Shown: positions 39,995-51,595 of the stretch, piece after piece
Position numbering within the stretch: position 1 is the first letter of the stretch
Layout of the letters: each line of letters opens with the position of its first letter
From: Prionace glauca
Lineage: Eukaryota > Chordata > Chondrichthyes > Carcharhiniformes > Carcharhinidae
Assembly: GCA_037974335.1 (NCBI GenBank)
Contig: CM075761.1
Span: 13,319,543-13,383,542, forward strand
Direction: 5' to 3'
DNA length: 64,000 nucleotides
Made by a program: the position numbers and the translations under genes
The notes under the pieces: model-generated
What the model was told of the DNA's origin: nothing
Database searches by the model: none
What the model saw: only the letters and a program-made list of their open reading frames with translations

Positions 39995-40362
39995 ATAAGA
40001 ACATAAGAAATAGGAGCAGGAGTAGGCCATCTAGCCCTTCGAGCCTGCCCCACCATTCAATAAGATCATGGCTGATCTGAAGTGGATCAGTCCCACTTTC
40101 CCGCTTTCTCCCCATTACCCTTAATTCCCTTGTCTATCAGAAGCCTATCTACCCGTGACTTAAATATATTTAGCAAGGTAGACTCCGCCACATCAACGGA
40201 CAGAGAATTCCAGAGATTCACCACCCTTTGAGTGAAAAAATTGCTCCTCAACTCCATTCTAAACTGCCCACTCCCGCCTTATCTTGAGGCTGTGCCCTCT
40301 AGTCCTGCTGTCCTTTCTGAGCGGGAAGAATCTCTCTACCTCTACCCTATCCATCCCCTTCA
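39995..40362 (-). mobile_element. CR1-B, 5'-truncated
   Basis: From the tail complement 'gaacataagaaataggagca' to 'ctctaccctatccatcccct'. Confidence 0.85.
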
Positions 40363-40535
40363 TGAGTTTGCAAAAAAAAAATAGGGAAATTGACAAGAAG
40401 AGTGTCTGGTGCCTGATTGGAGAGTCCCCTCACGACGTCACCGCCGGAATAAAGCAATGAATGACCTTTTGTGAGGTTACATTGGATAATTCTAGTGTCG
40501 CGTTGGCAATCAGATTATCTGTAAATTTGCCTTAC

Positions 40536-40835
40536 CCGTCACGCTGAACTGCACTGGCTCGCTGATCGGTGAGTAAGCCCAGGTCATGTTGATCTCGTAG
40601 AATTTTTGATATTTGCAGGTGTAGGTGTTGTAGCCTTTTGTGGCGGAAACGGCAGTAAACTTGAAGACAGCCGTGGAGTTGGCATCATTCAAGGACAAGA
40701 CTCTGACCTTGAAATCTTTGTACAATTCGACACTGCAGCGCGTGAGGGGGAAATGGCAGATGAGGGAATAATCTTCTCCTGGTAGAAAGATACTGGATGG
40801 TGGATCCAGAGTCAAGGAAGGTTTGGGTAAGCGAG
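40536..40835 (-). CDS. Gene B Ig domain 1 (C2-type, LRC/FcR-like)
   Basis: A 300-bp phase 1-1 exon (acceptor 'tgtttattctccag', donor GTAAGG). It starts '(A)RLPKPSLTLDPPSSIF' and ends 'PISEPVQFSVTG'. Core cysteines are in 'DYSLICHFP' and 'YNTYTCKYQ', with one extra Cys in 'LTRCSVELYKDF', where the Leu-Tyr-Lys-Asp C-strand pattern of leukocyte-receptor domains appears. Sequons are Asn-Ser-Thr and Asn-Met-Thr. It is the most membrane-distal domain found. Reading is open. The nearest upstream exon is the signal exon some 14.5 kb away, and a second signal mini-exon may lie between. Confidence 0.86.
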
Positions 40836-41140
40836 CTGGAGAATAAACAATATATGAGACACCAATTATTTGATACAACCATTCGTTTTTTTCAGAATGA
40901 AATAGCTGCCTAGCCTTGTTGCCCTCGTTAATGCTGTTCTATTTACCGCACTGCCCCTCGGCTGAGACGCTAAGAGTGATTACATGATTATTCGTCTCAA
41001 TTTATTTTATCTATAAATTTTGGCGTGGCTAGCTAGCCAACAATTATTGCCCATCCTCTGATGGTGCTGTGTCTTTTCGAAACATATTTGAATTGTGTTT
41101 TTCTGCAGGATGTATTTGCAGTCCCTGGCAATTTCTTAGT
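40836..41140. other. Gene B intron, short LINE-R or SINE-4 trace
   Basis: 'attattgcccatcctctgat' near 41043 hints at a LINE-R/SINE-4 tail; otherwise unique-looking. Confidence 0.4.
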
Positions 41141-41500
41141 GAGGTGTGAATATAGATGTTCAGGTGTGAGTATAGATGGTCAGGTGTGAATATAGATGGT
41201 CAGGTGTGAATATAGATGGTCAGGTGTGAGTATAGATGGTCAGATGTGGAAATAGATGGTCAGGTGTGAATATAGATGGTCAGGTGTGAGTATAGATGGT
41301 CAGGTGTGAATATAGATGGTCAGGTGTGAGTATAGATGGTCAGGTGTGAGTATAGATGGTCAGGTGTGAGTATAGATGGTCAGGGGTGAATATAGATGGT
41401 CAGGTGTGAGTATAGATGGACAGGTGTGAGTATAGATGGTCAGGTGTGAATATAGATGGTCAGGAGTGAGTATAGATGGTCAGGTGTGAATATAGATGGT
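41141..41500 (+). repeat. Minisatellite, 18 units of exactly 20 bp
   Basis: The unit 'caggtgtgagtatagatggt' has G or A at position 10 as the main variant. No unit gains or loses a base over 360 bp. It lies in the first large intron of gene B. Confidence 0.95.
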
Positions 41501-41734
41501 TGTGTTGTCTGCAGCAGGATTATTGAGCAATTGTTCATTTTAGTCTGAACTGGTGCACAATGGCGTGGTTTCAATATCGCCTAGATTGTTGAATGGAGTT
41601 TTCCTGGGGGTGGTTGACAGTTTCTGTCATGTGGCGAGGGACAGAGAGTTATTTTTTAACAGAACATTCCAAGTTTTAGCAACGTTTCTCAGTTCCTGCC
41701 AAACGCTGGTGGAAGACGGCACTCTCAGTCTCAG

Positions 41735-41774
41735 TCTGTGTCTCTGCCTCTGTCTCTATCTCTGTCTCTATCTA

Positions 41775-41848
<74 letters not shown>

Positions 41849-42010
41849 CATTTACCTATTTATCTATCTGTCTACCTATCTATCTGTCTATCTATCTATC
41901 TGTCTTTCTATCTATGTGTCTATCTATCTATGTGTTTATCTGTCAAACTGTCTGTCTATCAGTCTATCTATCTATGTGTCTATCTATCTATGTGTCTATC
42001 TATCTATGTG

Positions 42011-42081
<71 letters not shown>

Positions 42082-42130
42082 GTCTATCTGTCTATCCATC
42101 TACTAACTATCTCTATTTATCTCTCTCTCT
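41735..42130 (+). repeat. (TCTA)n / (CTGT) microsatellite
   Basis: Long TATC runs with CTCT, TGTC and 'tatgtgtctatc' variants. Its ORFs made only of Leu-Ser-Ile-Tyr repeats are composition artefacts. Confidence 0.95.
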
Positions 42131-42254
42131 TCCTCCCCACAGAAACTTTCTGAAATGTCCCAAACTGGGAAGCCTTGTAGAATTGTTCAACATTCACAGG
42201 CTCAGTTTACACAAGTGTTAAAGGCTGAACGTCCCGCATCACGTGAACATACTT

Positions 42255-42955
42255 GATTTAGGTCTTGTCAATTCTGTAGAATGTCTGTGGGGCATTACTT
42301 TCCATGCAACAACAGGCAAAGCTGCTGTTAAGAAGGCAAATGTATTCGTGTCCTTCACTGCCTGAGGGATGGTGATTAGAAACGGAGTTGTAATGCTGGA
42401 GCCATAGGAATTGTTGTTGAAACCACACCTGGAGTGCTGTTTCCAGCTTTGGTCTCCCAGGATATATTGGCACCGGTTGGGGTGCATAGAAGATTTATTG
42501 GGTTGATTGCTCGGTTGCTAAGGCTGACTTACACAGAGAGAAAAATAACTATGTAGAATGGATTATACTCATTGGAATTTACCAGCAGTTACAATTTGTT
42601 AAGGAATGGATAAAACAGAAGCCCGGTGGCTGTTTCCACTGCCGGGTGAATCTAGGATGTATGGTCTCAAAATAAGGAAGAACAGACTTGCAACTGAGTT
42701 GAGGAGGAACGCCTTTCTCCATAGGCCTGTGAATCTGGAGATCTCTGCCCAGTGAAGCAGTTGAGGCTATTTTGTGGAATGTTTTTTTTAAGGCAAAGAT
42801 AGGTAGATGTTTGAAAAGTAAAGGAGTTAAGGGTCGTAGTGAGCTCGCAGATAAGTTGAGCTGAGTCCACGGAAGATCAGCCATGGTCTTACTGAATGAT
42901 GGGGGCGTTCCGAGGGGCCAATTGGCCTACTGGTTCATATGTTCCTATATTGTTT
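42255..42955 (+). mobile_element. CR1-D ORF2 end and tail
   Basis: 'ttaagaaggcaaatgtattc', 'gaaaccacacctggagtgct', 'aactgagttgaggaggaacg', then 'gaggggccaattggcctac'. Confidence 0.75.
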
Positions 42956-43004
42956 GTTTGATGAAGACTTTCTACTGGACCTTTACGTTCTGTAATTGGT
43001 TGAT

Positions 43005-43255
43005 TATGGAGACCCGTTGGCACTGCTGCCCCATAGTGCTAAGAACACCGCTTCAATTCCTGGTTTGGGTCACTATCTGTGTGATTTCTGTATGGGTTTC
43101 TTCTGCGTGCTGCAGTTTCCTCACACAGTCTGATAAAGGTGTTGTTCAGGCTTTGCTAAACTTCTCCCTCAGGCGCCAAAGTGCGGTGACTGGAGTATGT
43201 TTACAGTAATCTCATTGCACTGTTAATTTAAACCGATTCCTGACGCTAATAAACT
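43005..43255 (+). mobile_element. SINE-3 copy, old
   Basis: 'cttcaattcctggtttgggt', 'acagtaatctcattgcactg' and 'acgctaataaac'. Confidence 0.7.
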
Positions 43256-43744
43256 AGGATACTGAATTTACTGATCACAGTGAATCGTGGCACAGCTCAA
43301 GGAGCCAAATGGTCTCATCCTGTAATAATTTATGCTTCTACCAAAAAACATCCATTGATATAACTGTTGATTTTACAAGAACTGCAAGTGCAATTGATCA
43401 AGACTTAATCAACGAATAACTGGTGATTTCCTCATCCTTTCCAAGGAATGATGGGTGACACTGGTATTTTCTCCCAGTGTTCAATTATCCGATGACACCC
43501 ATGGCTTAATTGGGATCAGTCATTTATTGGCCGGATGTGATCTTGGTTGGTATGAATGGTTGGTTCTCGACTATGTCCCTTGTGAAAATGGTATTGAGCT
43601 ATCTTCTTGGACGAGGGCATCGGAGTTGGGGGTGGGGTGCGGTAGCAAAGGTTCAGTGACCAGCTTGGGAAGCCATTTCGGAGAATTGTTGAGAGTTTGG
43701 AGGCACATTGTAGTCAGATAGTAGACGGACAATGGATTTCAAAG
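43256..43744. other. No recognised feature
   Basis: Unique-looking; the 88-codon plus-strand ORF shows no motif. Confidence 0.45.
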
Positions 43745-44250
43745 CAGAATAGGAGCAAGAGGAGACCATTCGGCCCATAGAGCCTACCCGGCCATTCACT
43801 GTGAGCAAGGCTGATCCTCCTCCTCCTCCCCAAATCTACACTCAATCGCTTCTCCCATATTCAGAATCACCAAATCACAGAATGCCACTGTAGACAAGAG
43901 GCCCTTCGGCCTCTGGAGTCTGAACCATCGAATGAAAAATTCTGCCCTGCATACCTATTTCCCCTTGCCAGCACTTGGCCCGTAGCCTTGAATGTTATTG
44001 GTGCCAAGTAAACACCCAGGTATTTCTTAAAGGATGTGAGGCATGCCACCTCCATCGCCATCCCAGGCATTGCACAGTGAGGGTAAAATGGTTTTTCCTC
44101 AAGTCCCCTCTAAACCTCCCACCTCTCGCGTTTAACTCGTGTCCTCCCGTAACTAACCCATCAACTAAAGGGAACAGCTACTTCCTATTACTCTCTCCCT
44201 GCCCCTCATAATCCTCGACACCTTCATCAGGTCATCTTCTCAACTTTAGA
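43745..44250 (-). mobile_element. Two old CR1 3' ends in series
   Basis: 43745-43862 carries 'attcggcccatagagcctac'. 43865-44250 begins 'aggcccttcggcctctggag' and covers an ORF2 end related to 51280-51595. Confidence 0.65.
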
Positions 44251-44269
44251 GAATGGAAATCTGTTTCTT

Positions 44270-44355
44270 TCTAACACACAGGCAGTGACCCGAGCCAGGA
44301 ATCGAACCCAGTGGCTGTGAAGTAGCAGTGCTAACCACAGTGCTACAGTGCCGTC
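44270..44355 (-). mobile_element. SINE head fragment
   Basis: 'caggaatcgaacccagtggc' and 'gtgctaaccacagtgctaca'; only the tRNA-like head and start of the body. Confidence 0.7.
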
Positions 44356-44403
44356 TTCAAAGGCTCATCCCTTTGTGACCTATATCTAGACTCTCCAACT
44401 TTC

Positions 44404-44548
44404 ATAGAACATAGAACATTACAGCGCAGAACAGGCCCTTCGGCCCACGATGTTGCGCCGACCAGTTACAAAAACAATGACCCACTAACCTAAACCAATC
44501 CCTTTTTGTCCATAAACCTATCCACTGATCTCTTAAATGCCCCCAAAC
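44404..44548 (-). mobile_element. CR1-A tail with 7-bp target-site duplication
   Basis: 'AACTTTC' is found just left of the terminal 'atagaacatagaacattaca' and again at the right end, where CR1-A stops. Confidence 0.82.
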
Positions 44549-44569
44549 TTTCGGGAACATTCTTTCTGA

Positions 44570-45149
44570 ATCGACCTGATCGAATCCTGTTAACTGTTAT
44601 TTAGTTATCAGTTGATGGCAACTGTCAACGCAAAATATTTTGAGGAGTAATCCACGTGTTATGTTAGTCCCGTTTGTAGGTCAGCATTGTTACTCATTGC
44701 CTTTATTCTGTAGTGAGGACAAACCATAACAGAATTTAACGACTTTAGTCCACTCACCACTGTCAACGCCTAGTGAATTCAACGGAATGGACCACATGGA
44801 AACTGGAAAATGTAAATAGTTAAGGTTTCAGTTAGAATGTCGAACTCACATATTATTGTAGAAGAATTCCTGTTGAGCTTTCATACACAGTTGCTAGAAT
44901 ATTTGCTAAAATTGGGGATGGGGTGAGGTGGGGAGGGATGGTGAGGAAACATTTTATTTTGTCACAGAGAGTTCCTATGGTCTAGAAAATGATTCCTGAA
45001 AGAGAACAGGAAGCTGATTCAAAAGGATTGTTCAAGGAGGAACAGGATAAAGAATAAACAGATGGATCTGGGAGTGATGCATTACAGTTGATCCATTAGC
45101 TAGGTCTCTCAGACGGTCAGCACATGCGCAATTAACTTAATTTAGTTTC
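44570..45149. other. No recognised feature
   Basis: AT-rich, unique-looking intron sequence of gene B. Confidence 0.45.
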
Positions 45150-45850
45150 TTATTGTTTTGGGATATAATAGAAGATATTTATTCTTGCATACTATGTGGA
45201 CAAAACATACTGCTCTTTTTTTAATTTGCCACATAGAACAAAATAACAAAAAACATACAGCACAGGAACAGGCCCTTCGGCCCAAAAGGCTGCATCCTCA
45301 CATTACCCTAACTGGAACAACCACCCTTATCCCTCTATGACACCTCCACCTACCTTGTCCAAGTGTCTATCCAGATACGTCTTAAACGTCACGAACATGT
45401 CTATCTCAACCACCTCACTTGGCAGTGCATTCGAGGCCCCCACCATCCGCTGTGTCAAAACCTTCCCACGCACACTTCTACAGAATCTCCCCACTTTCCT
45501 TGAGCTTGTGCCCCCCTTGTACTTGTCACCCCTGCCAAGGGGAAAAAAAAACTTCCAACTGATCACATTATCTGTGACACTCATAATTTTAAAATTCTAT
45601 CAAGTCAGCCCCGAGCCTCGGTCTTTCCAGGAGAACAATCCCAGTTTATTCTATCTCTTTTAATAAATGTTACAGCCCCTACAAAGCAAAATCCTGATAA
45701 ACAATTTATGCACCACCTTCAAAGCCGCCACATTCTTCTTGACGGGTGGCGACCAGAGTTGAATACAATACCCCAAATGTTGCCATACCAACATTTTATA
45801 TCAATGAAATACAGTTTACCAGATTTAATACTTGATGCCCAAGAGGATGA
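45150..45850 (-). mobile_element. L2 scrap followed by an old CR1 3' end
   Basis: 45150-45215 resembles the L2-like tail ('ttattcttgcatactatgtg'). 45232-45850 is a CR1-D copy with 'aggcccttcggcccaaaagg'; its minus strand decodes to 'VRGKVLTQRMVGASNALPSE'. Confidence 0.65.
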
Positions 45851-45964
45851 AGGTAAGAATGCCATCTGTATTGAGATAGAGCGAAAAGTGTTGCCTCTTA
45901 CATCTATAAGGATAGAACATTCCGATCACAGAGAAGGAAAGGAGGGATGCGTAATAAGGCGTAT

Positions 45965-46125
45965 AGAGAAACATAGCAGCATAGCAACTGCATGGAGGAG
46001 TAGGCCATTCCGCCCGTCGACCCTGCTCCGTCGTTCATTTTAATCATGGCTGATCATCAGTTCAATATCCTGATCCCCACTTCCCCCTTATCCCTTGATC
46101 CATTTAGCCCCAAGAGCATAATATA
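45965..46125 (-). mobile_element. CR1-D tail
   Basis: 'gagtaggccattccgcccgt' and 'taatcatggctgatcatcag'. Confidence 0.65.
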
Positions 46126-46139
46126 ATTTCTTCTTGATA

Positions 46140-46760
46140 TCAAATATCTATCAATAAACATAACATATGTTCATTCAAAAGCCTGATGGCAGTAGGGAAG
46201 AGACAACCCTTGAGTTGGTTCGTACTTGATCACAGACTTTTTAATCTTTTTTTTCCGGCGGAAGTCGATGGAAGTGAATACTCCAGGGCACGTGGGGTCC
46301 TTTATTTTGCTGGCTGCTTTCCTGAGGCGGTTAGAAATTGAGGGGGATTCAATTGATGGGAGTTTTGTTGAAGTGATCGACTGGGCTACTTTCACATCCC
46401 TTTGCCGTGGTCGGTGAGAACAGGAGCTATACCAAGCTATGATGCATCCAGAAATGGTCCTTTCTATGGTGCATCTGAATAAAATGCAGAGTTTTGTAGC
46501 TGAAATGCAGAAATGTCTTCGCCCCTTGAGGAACTAGAAAGGTGAACTTTCCTGACTATGAGCTGGAGGGATCAGAAAAGATTGTTGGTGCTCTGGAGAC
46601 CTAGGAACCTGAAGCTGTCTATAATTTCCGCCTCAACCCCTCATTTCGTTTCCATCACCTACCTCTGACAATTTGATCATTCTCAATGGCGCCGTGTGCA
46701 GTTTCCTTGGAAAGGATCGGTGCCTTTTCGTCTTAAAGGAACTTAGTTGCTCGATGAATG
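46140..46760 (-). mobile_element. L2-like LINE 3' region
   Basis: 'ttcaaaagcctgatggcagt', 'tttattttgctggctgcttt' and 'ggagctataccaagctatga' parallel the copy at 8110-9125. Confidence 0.72.
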
Positions 46761-47314
46761 TGATTATAATCCATTTGAAGAAGGCTGTTTGAGAGTGTTA
46801 CACTGTGACACAATGAAGGTGGACAAGACAATTATGATGGAGTGCTGCCCTGCCAGTGGCTCCCTCATTCATGCAAAGGGAACTCTTCAAATGACACTTG
46901 TTTAGAATCAGATCAATCCTATCTCAGTTAACTTTGTTAAATTCTGTTGTGTGTACAACACTACGGAGATTATCGACACAAGGAGCCTCCACGTGTTTGT
47001 GTAGGTTCCACCTGGTTGCTCTGTAAATCCAGAATTAAGTGACAGTATTGGTTTGTGTGCTAACCTTGAGGAAGAATGCATATCTTGGTGATAGTGTTTA
47101 AATTGAAACAGAAAAAGCTGTTTTTAAATTGTGTCATGACTAAGTCTTGCATTTGGCACAAGTAATCTAACTGTTTTTCTTACATTCTAACTGAGTTTGT
47201 TTTTGATAAATGCTTCCTCGTGAGTTATTGGAATCGTATGTAGAGTCAAATATCCCAAATAGATCGTGCAAAATCCATATGTAAAAGAAAGGATCTAGGC
47301 TAACTTCTCAAAAT
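46761..47314. other. No recognised feature
   Basis: Unique-looking sequence in the gene B intron. Confidence 0.45.
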
Positions 47315-47480
47315 TCCTTGGAGTTTAGACCGAAAAAAGATCTAAGGGTACAGGTTCACAGCTCTGTGAAAGTGGTGTCACAATTGGATACAATAGATCA
47401 GAAGGCATCGGCATGCTTGGTTTCTTTGGTCAGAGCATTGAATCATGAGTTGGGACGCCTTGTTGAATCCCAAGGAATTG
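47315..47480 (+). mobile_element. CR1 scrap
   Basis: Decodes to 'KDLRVQVHSSVKVVSQLDTI', the 'DLGVRVH' region of CR1 ORF2. Confidence 0.5.
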
Positions 47481-47492
47481 AACAAATGGTGA

Positions 47493-47682
47493 CCCCAAAG
47501 GTGTGCTATTAGGCTGATTGGAGGTAATAAGTTGTCCCTAAATTAGTTTCCCTCAATGCAGAATGCCATAAGCATAGATAAGGGTCATGGGTGGAGGGGG
47601 GGACTGATAATGTTAAAATGGCGACGCGGGCTCGTTGGGCCGAAGGGCCTGTTTCCCGGGCTGTTTTTGCTCTTTGTTCTTT
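47493..47682 (+). mobile_element. SINE-2 3' part
   Basis: 'agtttccctcaatgcagaat', 'gctcgttgggccgaagggcc' and 'tttttgctctttgttcttt'. Confidence 0.85.
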
Positions 47683-47685
47683 CTG

Positions 47686-48105
47686 ACTGTGGAGAGGATA
47701 AGGCTAATCCTGGATTGGTTAGGACAGCTACATTCACACTAAACCTAAGTCATAGTCTTATCCATCCATTGAAAATTCTCCACTTCCCCTGCCTCTGGAA
47801 AACAACCAGCATAATAAAGGACCCCATGGACTCCGAACATACTCTCTTTCACCTGCTTCCATCGCGAAAAGATATGAAAGTTTGAGGTCACATACTAACC
47901 GATTGGAAAACAGTTTTTCCCCTGCTACGATCAGATGGTTGAATGGCCATACTCTCCCTGTACCATAGCTATGACAGTAATACGCCGTTCTGCAATCACT
48001 CCCTTCCCTCCCAATACCTGTATGCTTTGTCTGCATAGAGCGCCAGAAACAATATTTTCACTGCATCCCAATACATGTGACAATTGTAAATGAAGTAAAA
48101 AATCA
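47686..48105 (+). mobile_element. L2-like LINE 3' end
   Basis: 'aacaaccagcataataaagg', 'gactccgaacatactctctt' and end 'atacatgtgacaattgtaaa'. Confidence 0.75.
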
Positions 48106-48129
48106 AAATGTTCAGGAGGAATTTCGAGT

Positions 48130-49128
48130 TCAGTATATGGATAACTGACTATTGAGGGGAGAAAACTTGACCTCCTTCTGGAACATTTTCAAGAACAAAT
48201 AAAGAAGAAATAAAATAATGAAAGGGATGGATAGAACATAGAACATTACAGCGCAGAACAGGCCCTTCGGCCCACGATGTTGCGCCGACCAGTTACAAAA
48301 CAATGACCCACTAGCATAAACCAATCCCTTTTCATCCATAAACCTATCCACAGATCTCTTAAACACCCTCAAACTAGGCGCATTTACAACTGCAGCTGGC
48401 AGGGCATTCCAGTCCCTCACCACCCTCTGGGTAAAGAACCTACCCCTGACATCAGTCCTATAACTACCCCCCCTTAATTTAAAGTCGTGCCCCCTCGTGC
48501 TAACTTTCTCCATCCTAGGAAAAAGGCTATCACTATCTACCCTGTCTAAACCTCTAATCATCTTATATGTTTCAATAAGGTCCCCTCTTAGCCGCCTTCT
48601 TTCCAGCGAAAACAACCCCAAATCTCTCAGTCTCTCCTCATAGGATCTCCCCTCCATACCAGGCAACATCCTGGTAAACCTCTTCTGCACCCTCTCCAAA
48701 GCCTCTACATACTTCCTGTAATGTGGGGGCTTGCTATCCTTTCTAAGCAGGAAGAATCTCTCTACCTCTACCCTATCCATCCCTTTCGTTATCTTACACG
48801 TCTCTATAAGATCCCCCCTCATCCTTCGAAACTCCAACGAGTACAGACCCAGTCTATTCAATCTCTCCTCACAAGCTAACCCCCTCTTCTCCGGTATCAA
48901 CCTAGTGAACCTCCTCTGCACTCCCTCCAAGGCCAAAATATCCTTGCGCAGGTGCGGCGCCCAAAACTGCACACAGTACTCCAGCTGCGGCCTCACCAAT
49001 GCCCTATACAGCTGCAGCAAGACCTCCCTACTTTTATATTCAATCCCCCTCGCTATGAAGGCCAGCATCCCATTCGCCTTCCTGACCACCTGCTGCACCT
49101 GCAAGCTGGGTTTTTGCGACTCATGCAC
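48130..49128 (-). pseudogene. Chance in-frame fusion of CR1-B and CR1-A ORF2 ends
   Basis: 332 open codons. The first 130 or so are the CR1-B C-terminal region ('[20 protein letters not shown]' to 'RFFLLRKDSK'); the rest is the same region of CR1-A ('HYRKYVEALERVQ' to 'RFMDEKGLV'), running on through the tail. It is a duplicate of one protein region by insertion of one LINE into another, with no expected function. Confidence 0.8.
48235..48728 (-). mobile_element. CR1-A, 5'-truncated
   Basis: 3' terminus 'agaacatagaacattacagc'. ORF2 end open back to 'PPHYRKYVEALERVQKRF'. It joins CR1-B at 48729 in frame. Confidence 0.88.
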
Positions 49129-49165
49129 AAGGGCCTCCAGGTCCCTCTGTACCGTAGCACACCGT
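48729..49165 (-). mobile_element. CR1-B ORF2 end, truncated both sides
   Basis: Open minus-strand reading 'LQVQQVVRKANGMLAFIARG'. Its 3' end is cut off by the CR1-A at 48235-48728, and I did not find the rest. Confidence 0.85.
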
Positions 49166-49270
49166 AGTGTAGCGACTGTGAGATTTTCAAGGTATCTTCA
49201 TTGCGGTGTTAATGCCAATATGATGTGATGTTAGTGTAATGTGACGCTCAAAAATAAACTTTAACCTTTG
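49166..49270 (+). mobile_element. SINE-3 tail
   Basis: 'agcgactgtgagattttcaa', 'cattgcggtgttaatgcc' and 'aaaaataaactttaac'. Confidence 0.65.
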
Positions 49271-49284
49271 GAGACAATGAATGT

Positions 49285-51275
49285 TGGCTGTGGAGCAGAG
49301 AAGGCTGAGTGACAACCTGGGAGAGGTGTTTAAGATTTGCAGAAATGAAAAGTGGAGCTTGTTCAATGAACAATTACTGCGAGGATAGGTCAGGCCCTGT
49401 CAGGCAGGGAAGACATGATCGAGTGAGGGACCATGGTTCACAAAAAAGGTTGGATATCTTATCCAGAAGAAGAAAGAAACGTATGTAAGGATGAGAAAAC
49501 AAGGTTCAGTTGGGTCACTTGAGGGTTACAAGGTAGGGAGGAATGAACTATAAAAGAGCTTAGGAGAGCTAGGACGGGGAATGGCAAGCCCTTGGCGATA
49601 GGAGAAAGGAAAACCCCAAGGTTCTTTATGCTTATATGAGAAGAAAAAGAATGACCAAGGTGGGTTAGGGCCGGCCAAGGGTAGTAGAGAGAACTTGCGC
49701 ATGGAGTCAGAAGAGATAGGGAAGGCAATATATATACATATATAGAAATATATACATATATATATATATATACACACACACATATTATATGTTTGTATAT
49801 ATACACACATATTATACATATATAGACACACGCATACACACGCATATATATATTAGATGTAATCAAGGAAATGGGCCATGTTTTTGAGGATGAGAGTCTG
49901 ATGCAAGTGATAGGCTGGAGGGGGTTAATGTTCTGAAGGAAGATGTATTAGCGATTTTGAAAAACCTGAGGGTGAATAAGTTCCCTGGACTTGATGGGAT
50001 ATATCCTAGGATTCTGTGGGAGGCAAGGGATGAGATTGCCGTGATTTTGGCTTTGATCTTTGGGCCCTCACTCTCCACAGGGATAGTGCCAGAGGACTGG
50101 AGAGTGGCAAATGTTGTTCCTCTGCTCAAGAAAGAAAATAAGAATGACCCTGGTCATGTTCCCCATGGGAGCTTCATGAAGAAGAGGTGTGGGATAGAGG
50201 GAAATTTGGCCGATTGGATAAGTAACTGGCTGTCTCATAGAAGACAGAGGGTGGCGCTGGATGGAACATTTTCAGAGTGGAGACCAGTTATCAGCGGTGT
50301 ACCATACGGATAAGTGCTGGGTCCTCTGCTATTTGCGATTTTTATCAATGACTTGGGGGACGGGGATGATGGGCGGGTCAGCAAAATTGCTGATGACACT
50401 AAGATTGGTGGAGTAGTGGATGAGGTGGAGGGTTGTTGTAGTCTGCAAAGAGACACTGATAGGATGCAGAGCTGGGCCGAAAACTGACAGATGGAGTTTA
50501 ACCCTGATAAGTGTGAGGTGATTCAATTTGGTAGGACAAATTTGAATGCAGATTACAGGGTCAACGGCAGGGTTCTGAGAAATGTAGAGCAACAGGTGAC
50601 TTCATTTCCACAGATCTTTGAAGGTTGCCAATCAAGTGGATAAAGCCGTGAATAAGGCTTATAGTGTGTTAGCGCTTATTAACAGGGGGGTTGAGTTTAA
50701 GACCTGTGGGGTTATGTTGCAACTGTACAGGACATTGGTGAGGCCACATTTGGAAGATTGTGTGTAGATCTGGTCGCCTCACAATTTGAAAAATGTGGAA
50801 GCATTGGAGAGAGTGCAGTGGAGATTTACCAGGTTGCTGCCTGGTACGGAGGGTGGGTCTTGTGAGAAAAGGTTAAGGGGCTTTTCTCTTTAGAGCAGAA
50901 GACATAAGAGGCGACATAATGAAGGTTTATAAGATGATGAGGGGGATAGATAGAGTGGATGTTCAGAGACTGTTTCCTCAGATGGATGTCGCTGTTACTA
51001 GGGGGTATAACTATAAGGTTCATGGTGGGAGATATAGAAGGGATGTCCGAGGTAGGTTCTTTACTCAGAGAGTGTTTAGGGTGAGGAATAGATTACCTCG
51101 TGTGACGGTGGAGTCGGACAGTTTAGGACCTTTCAGGCCATTATTGGACAGGCACATGGAGCACTCCAGAATGATAGGGAGTGGGATAGCTTGGTCACGG
51201 TTTCCGATAAAGCTCAGCAAAACATTGAGGGCCGAATGGCCTCTGCTGCACTGTCCTATGTTCTATGCATTATGA
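49285..51275 (+). mobile_element. CR1-D, about 2 kb, degenerate
   Basis: Contains 'NLRVNKFPGLDGIYPRILWE', 'GIVPEDWRVANVVPLLKKEN', 'ISGVPYG', '[10 protein letters not shown]' and 'RGRFFTQRVFRVRNRLPR', in several frames with stops. A TA/CACA microsatellite (49728-49860) interrupts the linker, and the thumb-side segment after 'NDPG' is partly deleted. The tail is 'gaatggcctctgctgcactg'. Confidence 0.85.
49728..49860 (+). repeat. (TA)n/(CACA) microsatellite inside CR1-D
   Basis: 'atatacatatatatatatat', 'acacacacatattata' and similar stretches. Confidence 0.9.
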
Positions 51276-51279
51276 GGAG

Positions 51280-51595
51280 CATGGGCAGCGTGGGGAGGAA
51301 GCAGCTGTTTATCTTAGTTGAAGGGTCAGTTACGAGGGGACACACTTTAAATGTGAGGTGTGGGAGATTTAGCGAGATTTGAGGAAAAACATTTTTTAGC
51401 TTGAGGGTGGTGGCTTTTTGGGAAGCATTGATTGGGAGGGTGGTGGAGGTGTTTTGCCTCACACCCTTTACAAAATAGCTGGATGACTGGTTGGCGCGCC
51501 ACAACATTCAGAGCTACAGGCCAAGAGTTGGCAACTGGGGTTAGGTGGGCAGGTCAAGACATTAATGCATTTCTCCAGCTTCGATGGGCCAAAAT
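51280..51595 (+). mobile_element. CR1-D 3' end
   Basis: 'gggtcagttacgaggggaca' (ValThrArgGlyHis motif), 'gctggatgactggttggcgc' and 'gtgggcaggtcaagac'. Confidence 0.65.

Noticed and set aside
41553-42221. 222-codon ORF rich in Leu-Ser-Ile-Tyr
   Set aside because: Pure product of the TCTA microsatellite; open in several frames at once.
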